A stretch of 64,000 bases of DNA from Varanus komodoensis (GCF_004798865.1 NW_025335468.1:297740-361739), one strand, 5' to 3'; numbered from the stretch's first letter, positions 35,555-48,720 are shown. Numbers and translations: made by a program. The notes: a model not told the origin generated them from the sequence alone.

Positions 35555-38216
35555 TGTCTCTTGTGTTCGCAGGTTTTTCATGCAACTGAAGCCACAGGGA
35601 TGTATCAGTAACAAAATGGTCAAATATTTATTTATTACTAAATTTGTATTCCACAACCAATTAGTCCAACTGGACTCTCTAGGCTGATAATATGTTTATT
35701 TAAGTGTCTTAGGAATGAGACAATACATCATCAGTTCCCCTGATGTTATTGATTTAGGGTTCATGTTTTGTCAGCAAAATCCCTCGATTGTAACAAATGC
35801 CAGGTATTATGGATTTGTCAGTGACTGGCTTCTTTTGAGAGACATGCTCAGCGTCCCGGTTTGCACAATGTCACAGTTCGTACATGTCTCATCTATCATA
35901 GTTGGGCTTATAATCTGAAGGTGTCCTGTACTTTCTCCATTCACTAAGCCCTTACATTTCTTGAACAATGTGCTTCTTCATTAATTTTACTTTTAAAATT
36001 ATATTTATTTACTTATTTATAATATTTTATACTGTTCCCTTAGCCTATCAGCTCTCTGGATGGTTATTAATTACTTAATATTGTAGCTAATCGATGTTTT
36101 ACTGAGAAAGATCAGTCTAATGTAGGTAACCACACACACATGCTGCCCTATATAATTTTTCCAGAACTTAAAAAAAGATGTTTGTCTCATGTGTATGTAG
36201 TTCATTCTTTGTTATACTCTGAAATCTAGCAAAATGTGTTCATAAGATAAGATGAGGAACCTCCTTAGAATATCCAATATCCAATTTCCTATTTGTCTTG
36301 CATTTTAGTTTCATTTGATCTGGCTCTGATGGTTAGGAATAACTTAATATATTTTATAGCAAACACTTCCTTTTAGCATTCTTAACAAAATGCCATCTCC
36401 TGCCCAATAAAGTGATGATTCTTTTTTCCTGCAAGAAGTGCCTTGGAGTGTGGTATAGGGGGAATAGAACAGAATAGAACAAAAGGTTTTAATTCTTTTG
36501 TTTGGAGTTTTTGTTATAAGACGAAATTACAAACAAACTCTCAGAATCTTAAAAAAGCTTTGATGCTTCTAATAACTAAAATCTCCTTATGCTGTTTCTG
36601 CCAGTTAAAAGGAGCATTGTGCAGCACAAATGTAGATTAGAGGATTATACAGCTTGAAAACGATTTATGCTTGTCTTGAGTTCATCATGTCACCCAAATA
36701 ATTGGTTTACCTTTAATGAAAGATAATCCATCTTTATTCTACAGTCATATTAGAACTTACAATGGAATACTTTAATTCTACAAAGATATTAATAGTAAAA
36801 TTGGAATAGAAAGTTTAAAATAGATATCTAACTAGTGACGCTCCAGTTATTCCTTCTTTCACATCAGAAAATGTAATATTTAAGATTATGTAATAAATAA
36901 AAAATAATATTAACACCCATCAGCAGTAACTTATGTAACTAGTTTTGACAAAGAATCTACAAAATATTGGATAAATAAAGTGATAAAGTTGTATTTTCTT
37001 TCAGCAGACTTTTTATTATTTAACTTCCTAGGACCAAATTGTTAACCCACAAGGTGTTATAAAAATAATTCTTCTTAAGTATTGTGTGAGTAGAGATTTC
37101 CAGGGAACATTGCAATATTGCATAATACGATTTATATGATCAGATGATACATTAAATAATAATAATTCAGATTTTTGTTTTATATTTTATGCTGAGGGTG
37201 ATAATGGCTTTAACTATGGATAATTTGTAGGAATTTGTAAAAAGATATAACTGGATCACAGATAGTAACAGTCATATTATCAGCATGTGGGTGTGCATTT
37301 GCAGAAAAGACAGCCCTTCCAAATTATGTGATAGCTGATTCACATGACTACCACAGCTTAAATAATCCATGGTGGCTGCACTGTAACCCAGCATGTGCTG
37401 GACACAATTTGTCCATTACCTACCTGGGTACAGCTTCTCATATCATCCAAATTTAGGTGGCATGGCTTATTAGAGGGGGAAACAATCCAACAATATCCCA
37501 TAGATAATCCAGGCAGACAGTGTAAAATTTAACGGCAACAACAAACGTCTTTGCCTATTTCTTCTACCTTTCTGTAAATGAAACCTATTTGAATAATTAT
37601 TTCTTGGTGTGGATCCATGAAGAATGCAATTCAAATGTATATCATAAAGTTACAGTCTTGTGTAAACCTACTGGGGAGCAAGTCCCTAAAAAGTCAGAGG
37701 GGTTTCTCAATAAATATTTGTAAGATTGGGCTGCACACCAATTTCTGGGATCCTTCCTTTCTAATAATTTCATAACAGTTTCAATGTTTTGCATACATCT
37801 AACATAAAATAAATATTGATACATTAGTTATATTTGAATTTGCAATGATATTACTAATCATTCTTCAAATGTCAGGCACTTCCAGACAAGGCTTTTATTA
37901 TGCAATTGCAATGCCTTATTCAGGGAGTTTTACCGGGAGATACAGAGGGGTCCCAGAGCACATTGCCTTCATTTTGTAGCCATCCAGTGTTTTCCTACTG
38001 ATTCTACTGAATCTTTCTTGCCAGAAAAAGCACTGTCAAGGAAGAAAAGATGGAATGGCTGCACAATAGCTTCCCAGTCTGGAAGCACCCATCTTTGCTC
38101 CTCTTTGAAAAAAAAGCAGTCTGGCCCATTTGCAAATACATGTGTTCTGTCAAGATAGTAAGATGATACCATTCATTATTTCACAAAGAACTACACAAAG
38201 TATTTTCCTTTGTCTA
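35555..38216. other. CD6 intron 1 interval, AT-rich, unclassified
   Basis: AT-rich sequence with many AATAAT/TTTATT stretches. 35998-36055 resembles a LINE 3' tail. 37330-37510 has weak palindromic MITE-like text ('aataatccatggtgg...'). No exon supported. Confidence 0.45.
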
Positions 38217-38345
38217 AGAATCTGGGAACATAATAAGAATTTTGCCAGATCAGACCATGGTCCGCCTCATCATAGCCATACTGGAAGGGCTATCTAGATA
38301 CCTCCAAGAGCCCCACAAAGAGAATCTGAAGGCAATAGTTCAGGT
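38217..38345 (-). mobile_element. CR1-like LINE fragment
   Basis: 'gaattttgccagatcagaccatggtccgcctcatcatagccatactggaagg' is a degraded reverse-complement CR1 3' region. Confidence 0.5.
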
Positions 38346-39867
38346 TCAGATTTACACAACTGTCCATAATTCCAAGAATGGACCCTTAAGCTCTTGGTAA
38401 ATAACTTGCTAAAACAGGAGCACTGCTGTGCTATCTGTTCCATCATCTGGGCTTCAGCTCTGCCTGCCCCAGAGTTTCATGGATGTCTACTAGGAGCTGG
38501 GCCAAGAGTGGTGCCAGAGTGATGAAATTCCCCACTGACCTCAAGGCTAACTGCCTTCAGACAGCAGCTTCACAGCTGGCACTTTAAGGAGGCATTTCCG
38601 GTCAGTGAATCCTGCTTTTCTGTCTTGATATGGACTAATTCCTGCTTTGCCATAATTTGTTGAAATGATTATAGTTCGTGGATTTGGATTTCTCCCAATG
38701 TGCAGCTTTGATTTCCTGGTGTGATTTTGTTCATTGTATGCTTTCTTTTTTAACCTACTTTCTTGTGAGCAGCTTTGGATTGTTTAAGAAAAGGAGAATA
38801 TTAAAAAACAGAATGGAAAATCATAAGGAAAAAAATAATATAGAATTTCCTTTCTTCCCATTTCCTTGTGTGCTTTGATGTTTGACCCACATTCCTGTTA
38901 AGGAATCAGCCAGCACTCCACAGGCTGATTCCTTCCGGGGAGTTCATCTGGACTTACTTCTTCACTTTTCCAGGGAAGTGTTATAGTTTTCCTGAGATCA
39001 GATGTATATCCTGCAAGTGCTGGTCTCTGTCCAAAAAAACAGGAGTAAATGCACTTAAATGGATACAAAAAAATGGCCAGCTCCAGGTTGGAGGGGGGCC
39101 TGTGCACAATGATCCACACAGCTTACTTGGCTGTGGTCACCATGTTCAATTGCTGGTCTAGCCACCCTTTTAATTAGATGGATGGATGCATTGTGAGAAA
39201 TGAAGGGGGTGACTTAGAACTAGATGGCTAGTATGGCTCTGAACACTAAGCCAGGAAACACCAGGCCAAGAAAGGATAGAAGAGGAGAGGCCCAGGACAA
39301 CTACCAGCCATGGTCTCTGCCAGGGCTCTAGGGATTTTGGCTGTTACTGGAGGTGTCAGTTGTTAAGGCTGGTCCAGGGTAAAAAAGACCATAGTCTTGG
39401 TGGAATATGTGGTTCTATTCCAAGACTACACTTTGACCATAAATATAAGTCTTTCGAAAGAAGAATCAGAGAAACACAGCTCCTAAATACCTACCAGGGG
39501 GCTACAGATTAGTTCCTTAAACTCCCTGGGGGCAAACAAATGAAGTCCACCATTATCTCCTCCAGTGACTATTTTGGAAGCTGCAGTTTCAAAAGCTGTA
39601 AATTTATCTGACCCTTTGGGGATACATCTTTGCAGAATTTGAGTCCAAAGTTTGGCTAGGAAAGGTTCTGGCCTGAATGCCAGGTTTCCCTTCCATAGTG
39701 TTACATGATGTCCATGAGACTTTAACTTGGAGGGTTACGTGCACGGTATCTGTGTAACCAGTCGCAGTGTGTGGTCCGATAGAAGAACCCAGCCAGCACT
39801 GCTGCCTGCCGTATGAGATGGCTAGCAGGGAACTATTGAGAGACAACATGGACAAGAAGAAAAAGCT
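38346..39867. other. CD6 intron 1 interval, no gene
   Basis: No supported exon or element on either strand. Confidence 0.45.
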
Positions 39868-39945
39868 GTCCTGGCTAGAGCCAGGGGTCAGACTAGATGG
39901 CCCAGGAGACCCCTTCTGACTTGCTCTTTTTCTGTGTTTTCCAGG
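39868..39945 (+). mobile_element. CR1-like LINE 3' terminal fragment
   Basis: 'ggctagagccaggggtcagactagatggcccaggagaccccttctgacttgctc' is the plus-orientation CR1-type 3' end, closely related to 46900-46965. Confidence 0.75.
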
Positions 39946-40384
39946 GACATTGCTATCCTATGTATTTTACATTGCAGTGCTACACGCTATCTCTCTGTCT
40001 AATTTAGCTAACTCACACAACTTTTGTGAAGGTCAAAGGAGAAAGAATATTCTCCACTGCTTTGAACGGATCTGGAGGAATGGTGGGATATAAATGTTAA
40101 AAATCCTGATGCCACACCCTTGCATTCCATTGCTTTGGAAGTGTATTGTTGGAGTTTTCCACAAACGGATGAGTATATCCAGGAATAAGAACAGCCTTCA
40201 GTCCTGGATTTATGATGTATATCTGTACAATGCCTTTTTCCACAATTTTGTCTGTGTTATGACCACATTACATTTGCATGGATGCATGGTTAGAACGTAA
40301 TGTGAAAATTGGCTTCCAGCCTCTGATCAATACAGAGTATGCTGTTAAGATTGCTGCCAGAGACTATTATGCTTGGCAATGCTA

Positions 40385-40650
40385 TTAATTAATTAAAATA
40401 TTTATATACCAGGCTTCATTGACAAATTTCAGGGTCGATGTACAAAATTAGTCAAAACAACAATTAAATCTGAAATAGAAATCCATAAGAAAAAAACTCT
40501 ATCTAAGCTGGCATTAAAAATACCCAAAGCTTGGTTAAATAAATACACTTTTAGCAGGCATCAAAACACCACCCTTTTTGTACTATGAGGAGAGAATTTG
40601 ACAGGAAGCGTGCCACAATTGTAAAGGCCCTTATATTAATAACAATAAAT
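40385..40650 (-). mobile_element. L2-like LINE 3' end
   Basis: Starts with an A/T-rich tail 'attaattaattaaaatatttatatacc' and continues with '...ggttaaataaatacacttttagcaggca...gaatttgacaggaagcgtgccacaatt', the reverse complement of the L2-type 3' region seen at 1437-1794, whose late ORF2 encodes the F-KTFLF end. Confidence 0.5.
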
Positions 40651-42359
40651 TAATTAATAGCTAAAAGCCCTAATGATTAACATATTCAGTGTGTTGGTAG
40701 ATGGTTTGATTGCTAATTAGTGACAACCACTGTGAAAAGTTCTTTAGTACTGATTGCTTTTTTGAAATTGTCTTGTGATTTTGGTAGGATGTTTCAGATG
40801 ATTTTCCAAACGTAATGTTATTCATAAATACAGTTTTGTCACGAGGTATTTTCAGTGGTGAAAAAATAAGGGGAAAAATAGTGGGGGATGACAGGACATG
40901 AAAGGAGCCAAGTGTATTTTGCAGAGAAGCTGTGTTACATGTGTAACATTTCTGAAAGAGAAATAACTGCATATTTCACATGAATGCTACCACACCAAAT
41001 ATATTTTCTCTTAAATAATACTACCAGTTTTGATACAGTTAACTTTCCTAGTAGCAATCTTAGGACTGCAGTTGTCCTAAGTTTATGACTTTCCACTTTA
41101 TGATTCATTTACAATTTCTGTATGAAAAGTGCCTTTCTTTCAATAACTACTCGGTCAGTCAGGCCAAGGTTGTAGCTGCTTGTTTCCCCTTCCTGCTTCT
41201 TTGGCATTGCCCTATAGACTAATTTTCTTAGTTTTTTCTTTTTTAAATCCCCAGTTGTCCCTTCTGTAAAGATAAAGACAACAGAGTGATTTCAGTTAAC
41301 TGGTAAAAATTATTACTAAGTTAAAAAATCCTGATAGTTAGCACTGGTCAGGAAGCCACAGGTGACCAGAAATTTCACACAGGTGAGTGAGTGGGGAAGT
41401 GGTACAGCAGGGATGGGCCATTCTGGCCCTCTGAGGCACCCCACAGAATCACTACTCAAGCTGCTAGAAGAGGGAAGCCTCCTCCACTGCCCCACATAGA
41501 AATGCGTCTTTCCATCTATCAATGTGAAGCCTTGGGGAAAACCATGCCGGTTTTTTTGCATTATTCCTTGCTGTCCCCCTCCATGTGCCCTTTATCTCTG
41601 GCCTCCTCTGCCAGCTCCCAGCAGTCTAGTAAACATTTTTGCAAGCGAGTCATTTTGGAAGCCAATTTGTAAGGCTGACTTTAAATTAATATAGCTCATC
41701 AGAATGTCTGTAACAAGAAATGGGCCAGGGGTGGGGAGGAAAGAGATGCAATAATCCCCAGGAAATGGGAGTCAAAAATGGTTCATTGAGGCTTGGGTTG
41801 ACTTACAAGCATGTTATTGTCAGACCTGCCTCAGAGAGTACCATAAGATGAGAACATAATTCTGCAGACTGCTATTATGGTCACTGGGGACATGTGCTCC
41901 CAAACTCTTAAACAAGGGGCAGAGGAAACAAACAAGGGGAAGGAACAGCAGCAGTCAGAAGAACCTGTCTTCTTTTCCCCCATCCTAGGCCCAAGAAATA
42001 CAGACCTTGTTCTGCAAATAAAGCATTCCCATAGCTAGGAATTCCCTAAGTGTGCTTGTTCTTCGGCCGATAAAATCTATGATGTGATGTTCTAGAAGGG
42101 ACCAAGTCACAGCTGCCATCTCTCCAAGGTCAAAGGGCTGTGTGAGTCAATTGCCAAGTATTCCTAGCTTCCAAAGATGCATAAAAACAGGTCCTGCTTA
42201 TGTAGCGTCCCCACCCCCTGGCCCTACACAATAACACACAAATGCTGCTGAAATCTCTTCTTGGCCTGCTACATTCAATATGTGAGTTCCATACTGCCTG
42301 GAGAGCCCCCATAGAAAGAAAAGAGTCCTGCTTCAGAAAGTTATACTGACCGCAAAGAG
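40651..42359. other. CD6 intron 1 interval, no gene
   Basis: No exon or clear element recognised. Confidence 0.45.
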
Positions 42360-42470
42360 GGTTATAATGGAACTGGGAACAAGTGGTAGTGACCTGCAAC
42401 AGCAGGGGGTTGGACTCGATGGCCTTCATGGCCCCTTCCAACTCTACTCTTCTATGATTCTATGAAGTTG
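42360..42470 (+). mobile_element. CR1-like LINE 3' terminal fragment
   Basis: 'gacctgcaacagcagggggttggactcgatggccttcatggccccttccaactctac' then 'ttctatgattctatgaag', the CR1 3' end with its short octamer-like terminal repeat. Confidence 0.85.
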
Positions 42471-43196
42471 CTCACCATTCTTGTTCTTGCTTCTTGCATA
42501 TCCATGTAAATTTCTGAACACTGGAATAAGGCTTCCCTCTGTCCTACTTGAGTTGCAAAAAAGGTAATACTATTCAATAGACCATTTAAACTGGATTTAG
42601 CTACAGTGTGCTGTTTCCACCAGTGGCCTTGCCCTAGTTACTAGTGATGCATCCATTTGCATATGGTAAGGCATCTGGGTTTTGACAATTCCCCTTAGTC
42701 ACTCTCCTAAATCACTATAGGTTATGGCCTTGAGAACGAACATGGTCTGTGGAAAACTGGATGCTGCGCCTTGAGTTGGGTGTTGCATGCATGTTCTGCT
42801 CAGCAGTGACCCTCCAGGGCTTCAAGCATTTCCCAGGGTTTTGGCTTCCTTGGAATGAGGTACTTTAAGCTTATACTGTTCTTGTGATACTTGGCCTTTG
42901 TAGCCCTCAGATGGTTGATTGCCCTATAGCTGGTTTTTGTAGCCCTAAGCTGGTTCTCTTGTCTGAGTCTCCGTGCTGCAGTTTACCCCTGCCACATTGC
43001 TTGGCTTTTTGTAGACAACCACCTAGCACATTCCTTGGGATGTGAGCTTGGAAAAACTTGTGGGAAGACGCATCCCTTCAGACATCAACTGGCCTTTAAG
43101 AACCACTGAAAGCCTAGCTGCACAGATGGAATCTACTCAGATAAACTAATCCAATCCATTTTTGTCTTCATATTCTTGCTAATTCTGGATCTTTGA
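42471..43196. other. CD6 intron 1 interval, no gene
   Basis: No feature recognised. Confidence 0.45.
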
Positions 43197-43320
43197 CAGA
43201 GTTGCCAGATGTTCAGGTAACTTCAGCTCCCAGCATTCCAACCATTGGCCATCCTAATTAGGGCTGATAGAAGTAGATCTGAAAACATCTCTAGAGCACC
43301 TTGTTGGGAAAGGCTGCTTT
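43197..43320. mobile_element. Degraded palindromic hAT-like MITE
   Basis: 'gttgccagatgttcaggtaacttcagctcccagcattcc' and the distal 'ctctagagcaccttgttgggaaaggctg' are the two halves of the 48370-48471 family. Confidence 0.55.
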
Positions 43321-43801
43321 ACAGGATTCCCTTAACATCACTGAGACCAACTCCAAATCTCATTAAACTCATATAGCTTCAACTCAAATGCATTCATAGC
43401 TGCAGTTACCAACTGGGGCTGTGTTTGTGAAATAGAAGGACTGCAGTGGGATAGTATTTTGTAGCAACTAATTTGAGGCTGATCACCTGCCTTCCCTGTT
43501 CAGAGCAAAACTTAGGAAAGAGGACTAAAAGCTGAAGAAATGGTACAAAGAACCACTGTCTAACACAGGTTCAGTCTGGATTATAGATCTGATCTGGGCC
43601 TGGAGGCAATTTTATCTACACCAAAAACAGCCCTGTCAGATTTTAATCAAAATATGGTAAGAAAGTTGCTCTTTAGGAAACAGGCAAGGCCTCTGGGTTT
43701 TACAAACTGGAGACAATTCACAGTTTTATGCTTTATCTCTGTCCAAATGTTTGTGTGTACATAAAAACATACAGAAATTTACAGGCTCTGTTTCACGTGT
43801 A

Positions 43802-44302
43802 CAGTAGACTCTCAACTATCCGGCTCGTGACTATCTGGCCTCCGTACTATCCGGCCTAGTTAAAAAAATAATTATCAATGAACAGTAAAATAAGTTTAAA
43901 TAATTTTTGTAAGAATTAAGCCTATGTTTTATGTTAAGTTTTTGTTTATTTTAAAAGTGTATGTATTCATACTGTACAGTGTACATGATTTTATGTTTTC
44001 TGCAATTAAGTTAGACATTATAAAATTTATCTTAAAATGTGTACAATATTTTTATCCTTGGACTTCCTTTTTCTGTAATAAATTTTTAAAACGTACAGTA
44101 CAGTACATAACAAACGTTTATAAAGTACTGGCCTGTACTAAGAGGTCAGAAAATATGAATAAGTGTTTTGGTATAAAAAGGGTGTTTTTAATGGTATGGG
44201 TGGGGTAGGAAGTGAGCATTTATAGAACTCCGGCCTATCCGGCTTTTTTGTTATCCGGCCTGCCCTTCTGCCACATGAGGCAGGGTAGTTGGGAATCTAC
44301 TG
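43802..44302. mobile_element. Tigger/pogo-like MITE, 501 bp
   Basis: Left end CAGTAGACTCTCAACTATCC; right end, reverse complement, CAGTAGATTCCCAACTACCC. Both ends hold repeated 'TATCCGGC' subterminal motifs (43817-43854 and 44232-44260), as in Tigger-type families. Flanked by TA on the left (43800-43801) and TG on the right, probably a mutated TA duplication. The AT-rich interior encodes no recognisable transposase. Confidence 0.8.
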
Positions 44303-45144
44303 TGTTTGTATGCCTCACAGCATGCATACTTCATAACTGGGGCATCTTTTCTGCTAGGTGGGCAGCACATTTGTTGTGGAGTCTAACTACTCGGGTGCGT
44401 GGCAAAATCTAACTCCAGCCTCTTCCAAACTGCTTTCTGAGAATGGAGCAGCCCTCCTAAGTACAGGGCTTGGCTCTTTCTATGTGAAGGACTGGATGTA
44501 TAGCTTTAGTGCATGGGATCTATACACGTAAGAGGCTTCAGCAAGGCCTACTTCTGTACCATCCCACATAACTCACAGGAATTTGGAAAGACGGTGGTGT
44601 GGGTTCAGAGATGCCTGAGCAATTTGGAGAAGGATGAGAGCAAAGAGGCTTTCCTGCCTGTTCCTTCCCACTTCAGCTGCAGGGAAGCAAGAATGGGATC
44701 AAAGTGCTGCACGGGGGGAGGGGGGGATGTCTCTTGCACTGTTTCCTTCCCCTAATGAGAGAAGCTTTCAGTTGCAGAAGTAAAAGGTTAGTTTGGCCCT
44801 GGGAAGGACCATCAGTTTGCCCCGTCCCAGAAAATGAAAACTTTTATGTAAGAAAGCCATTATGTTGCTTGTGGTCTACAGAAAATAGAAAACTCTGTCA
44901 CCACTTACTGGGCTGATTGTGCTATTATTTTATTAGAACCTAATTGTTCTAGCATCTTATTAGGAGAATTTAATATCGGTTCATTCCTTAAAAAACTGAT
45001 TTTGTGTGGGGAATGCGGGGGGGGGGGTAATTTTGTTTTTTGTTACCAATATGAATACAATATGCTAACCAAGCTGGAAAAAAACAGAATAAATTTGATG
45101 AAAGTAACAAAGTTTGCACCATACATTCCTAACATTGCACTTTT
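44303..45144. other. CD6 intron 1 interval, no gene
   Basis: No exon recognised. A run of 11 G lies at 45017-45027. Confidence 0.45.
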
Positions 45145-45152
45145 GTTTAAAG

Positions 45153-45516
45153 CAGGGGTGTCCAACCTTTTGGCTCCTCTAGGCTGCATCAGAAGAAGAA
45201 AAATGGTCTTGGGCTGCACATTAAATACACATGCTCTAACAAATGCCAACAAGCCAAAAAAAGTCTGTGCAGATTTTTTTCGTGATACCTGCCACCGCCG
45301 TGTGTACACATAGCAAGAGCAAACATGCACTGATTTTATGGGATGTTGCGGTGCAACATTGCCATTTGCAAAGTTCATGGTCGAGAACTGCACATTCAAG
45401 TCACCCAAAAATTGCAAAAAGATCTCAATGTTTGAAGTTTATGATTTTATGTTGGGCCGCATCCGTAGCCCTCTTGGGCTGCGTGCAGACCATGGGCCAT
45501 GGGTTGGACACCCTTT
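45153..45516. mobile_element. hAT MITE, 364 bp, 8-bp target duplication
   Basis: Left end CAGGGGTGTCCAACCTTTTG; right end, reverse complement, AAAGGGTGTCCAACCCATGG. The flanks GTTTAAAG (45145-45152) and GTTTAAGG (45517-45524) agree in 7 of 8 bases. Interior 'gttgggccgcatccgtagccctcttgggctgc' is typical of this widespread hAT family. Non-autonomous. Confidence 0.85.
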
Positions 45517-45524
45517 GTTTAAGG

Positions 45525-46320
45525 CATTGTCAGTGTAAATGGATTTTCGGTGCCCTTTTGACAGCTAAAGGACTAAAATTACAAAATTAGAAGGATGTAC
45601 AGTAGTCTCACTTCCGATAATGCAATGGACTGAAAACCTAAAGACACTTTAACATTTGACCTAGCAACATATTGACACCACTCTCAAATGGATATATATT
45701 TGGATAGTTGGCCTTTGTTGATGCATATTTGAGATACTGAAAACGAACTTTTTTCTTTTTAATGAATGTATTTTGTTGAGCTTTTCAAAAATTAACAAAA
45801 CAAAAGAAAAAGATTGGGCTTATGCACTGAAAATGAATTGTTCTCATGCTGTCTGTGGAAGCAAATATGATGCATTTGCCTGCACTGAGAACAAAATTCA
45901 CAATTTTATTGCTCCTTGCATATTTTAATATTAAGAATGCCACTCGATTCATGTCAGTTATTTTTAATGGTTTTCAGGTCATGTTTGCTTGTGTATTTTT
46001 GGTCAGAGTTCAAATGTTAACATGAAGAAAATTCTCAGTTAGCACTCCATTGTGACCTGGAGAACTTTGACCAGTATTCAGAAGACTTGAATAGTTAGAT
46101 TTGTTATTCACACAAGTGAGAGATAAAACTGGCCATCTGCGCAGAATCAAATGGATTTCATAGGTGGCTGGCTACAAGCACACTTCAACTGTACAAGCGT
46201 AAGGAAAAAGGCAAAAACAGAAGCACTGCCTCTCTTGTGGCATAGTTTACATTCTTCCTTGCTTGCATTTACAGATTTGAATCTGAAAATCAGCCTGTAT
46301 AACAAGCTTAAATTTTAAGT
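45525..46320. other. CD6 intron 1 interval, no gene
   Basis: No exon or clear element recognised. Confidence 0.45.
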
Positions 46321-46394
46321 TGCAATCCTATACTGGCTTACCTGGGAGTTGGCCCCAGTGGGATTTCCTCTGAGTAGACATGTAGGATTGTACT
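46321..46394. repeat. Short palindromic reptile repeat (TGCAATCCTA...TAGGATTG)
   Basis: 'TGCAATCCTATACTGGCTTA' at the left and 'AGTAGACATGTAGGATTGTA' at the right are inverted, around a 'gccccagtgggattt' centre. Weaker copies of the same text occur near 6022-6070 and 37640-37740. Confidence 0.65.
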
Positions 46395-46676
46395 GTTCAT
46401 ACAGCTGGGATTTTCTGTCAATTCATTTTAGCATGGCAGCAACAGCTAACTGGAGTATACATGAACCAACTATAGATTTTGCTAAGGACAGGAAAAACTA
46501 CACTATGCATGATTCGCTAGTGTGTCAGGGGAGGTTCACCCCAAACTGTCCTCCTTGCACTATTTCTGCCATTATATCTTGTTTGGCAAAACAGCAAGTG
46601 GGAGAAGGAATTTCTTCAGCTGTTTTCTGGTCTCCCTCATGTCCTCCTTCCTCCCCATAGGTTCAATGTCACATGG

Positions 46677-46970
46677 AGATGGGTAGAGACCTGTTCTCTC
46701 CTGCAGAGAAAGGCAGGACGCGTTCCAACGGAGCAAAGCTCAGGGAGTCAAGGTTCCGTTTGGATGCCAGGAAGCACTTCCTGACAGTCAGGACCCCGAG
46801 GGTGTGGAATGGGCTTCCATGAGAGGTCGTTGAGGCCCCATCGGTGCGGGTGTTCAAGGATAGGCTGGACATGCACATGGTGGGCATGTCATAAGCAGAG
46901 CTGGCTGGAGCCGGGGGTCAGACTAGATGGCCCGGGAGACCCTTCTGACTCACTCTGTTTCTATGTTGCC
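46677..46970 (+). mobile_element. CR1-like LINE 3' end
   Basis: Plus strand encodes LRESRFRLDARKHFLTVRTP (about 46740-46800), then VWNGLP and a VFKDRLDMHMVGMS-type end, and closes in 'gtcagactagatggcccgggagacccttctgactcactctgtttctatg'. 5'-truncated and decayed. Confidence 0.85.
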
Positions 46971-48122
46971 TCTCACACACTTACTTGCTCAGTGAACTGG
47001 AGAGTACAGGCAGTGCTCTTTCCCCAGTTTGGGATCTCTTTGCCTCAAGGAACAACTAGGTGATAGGAGTCAAAATGCAACTCTGAACACATGATCTTCA
47101 CATCAAAGCATATTATCTTCACTGGCCTTACTCAGAAATGAATTGCATTGGCTTCAGTGATACTTAGTCTTGGGAAGATCAGCAAGGGAGAAGGGCTGTA
47201 CTTGCTTTTTTGAGTTGGGTTTGGGTGGATGAAAATGGGGGTACTGATCCTTCTGACTTTGCTCCATAGGTGGTGGAAGGACAGGAGCACCAAAGCTGTC
47301 ACCTCTTTCCTATCTTCCTTCTCATGGTTTCTGTGAGAGGGCAGGACTGTCATTCCCCCCCTTTGCTCCATGACACCTACACCCTGAAGGGAAAAAACCC
47401 GTTTTTTAAGAAGGGACTCTTCTCCTGCATACCTTCTCCTCCCTCTCCCATAATTGCATTTGCGTGTGAGGCAAGATCTGGTTTTCAAAACTATGGAAAC
47501 TGTGCTATGGCACTATAGTCATTAGCATGTGCCCCAACAGTGGTAATTGCATTTTGCATAAATAGCGCCACAGCACTTCCTTATAGAAGGAAGGGGCTCA
47601 GTGTAGCATGTAGTGGGGTATTAGTTTTTAAATATATATTTATATAATTAAGTCTAGTGTAGAATAAATGAAAAGTGCCAGTGTGCCCAGCCCTGATTCA
47701 AATAAGGACTCTGTACAATGGGAGAGGAGGGCTAAGTCAATCTCCCTTCCTCCCACCCCCCCTCTCTCTCACACACACATGCATATGCATACCTTAGTTT
47801 TCCCCATGGGAAAAAACCCTATTGCTATCAATGGAGTCTCCCCGCACCTCTGTATTTAATACCCCTCTGAGTAGGGGCTGGGATGAGAATTCTGGAAAGC
47901 ACACATTGGATGGGAAGGTTTCTCCTCCATTTCCTCCCTGTCTTTGCATGGTCCTGATCCAACTTTGGGCTGTGCACACTGATACTAGCGTAAATAAGAA
48001 GGTAACCCTCAGCTCCATTCAGCTCTGAATTCAGAGTCAGCACACCTCTAAGAACAAGATTCTGATATGTGGCAAGTTCATCTCGAGAACTAAGGACCTG
48101 ATGGTGCTTAATCTGCTACATG
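46971..48122. other. CD6 intron 1 interval, no gene
   Basis: No exon recognised; several short frames look like chance. Confidence 0.45.
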
Positions 48123-48361
48123 TTTTATTTCTTTATGTATTAGATTTCTATCGTGCTTTTTCTTACAACAAACTCAAAGCGGCTTACATCATTCTCTTCC
48201 TCCTGCTCTGTCTTATTCCCAAAACAACAGCCCTGTGAGGTAGGCTGGGCTCAGAGTCTGTGACTGGCCCAAAGTCACTGAGTGGGCTCCATGATCAAGC
48301 AGGGACTAGATGGCCTGAGTCCCAGTCCTCTCCTCTTAACTACAGCACCACACTGGCTCAC
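48123..48361 (-). repeat. tRNA-derived SINE
   Basis: Minus-strand copy. The head at 48361 downward is gtgagccagtgtggtgctgtag, with a B-box-like region near 48300-48320. The body has the shared 'cctcacagggctgttgtttt' stretch and the A-rich tail lies at 48123-48160. Confidence 0.85.
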
Positions 48362-48369
48362 ACAGAGGC

Positions 48370-48471
48370 CAGACATCTCCACCCTGGAACCCTCCAGATA
48401 GGTTGGTTGGATTACAAGTCCCCGGAGCTGTAGTCCAACCCATCTGGAGGGCACCAGGCTGGGGAAGGCTG
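48370..48471. mobile_element. Palindromic hAT-like MITE, near complete
   Basis: Inverted halves: the right end, reverse complement, is CAGCCTTCCCCAGCCTGGTG CCCTCCAGAT (split for length) and the left reads CAGACATCTCCACCCTGGAA CCCTCCAGAT. The centre carries 'ttacaagtccccggagctgtag'. It can fold into one long hairpin. This is the best of six related copies in the window. Confidence 0.75.
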
Positions 48472-48639
48472 ACAAGGTGTCCAAGTACAACCAAGGACAA
48501 GGCTCCTTGTCCTATTAAAGGAACAGAAGCCCCATCATCTTCTACCTCAGGCCCTTTTTCTACCATATAATCTACTGAAGATGACCACAGAATCACCTAC
48601 AAAAAAGCAGAAAAGCAGGACAGTCTATGTTGCTTTATA

Positions 48640-48720
48640 TTTATTTATTTGGTTATTATATTTAAATACATCTTCCAGTCAAGACACCCAAAGTGGTTTA
48701 CAAAGGTTACAAAACTAGAA
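48640..48720 (-). repeat. LINE/SINE-type 3' tail
   Basis: 'tatttatttatttggttattatatttaaatacatcttccagtcaagacacccaaagtggtttacaaagg' looks like a reverse-complement retroposon tail. Confidence 0.5.
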
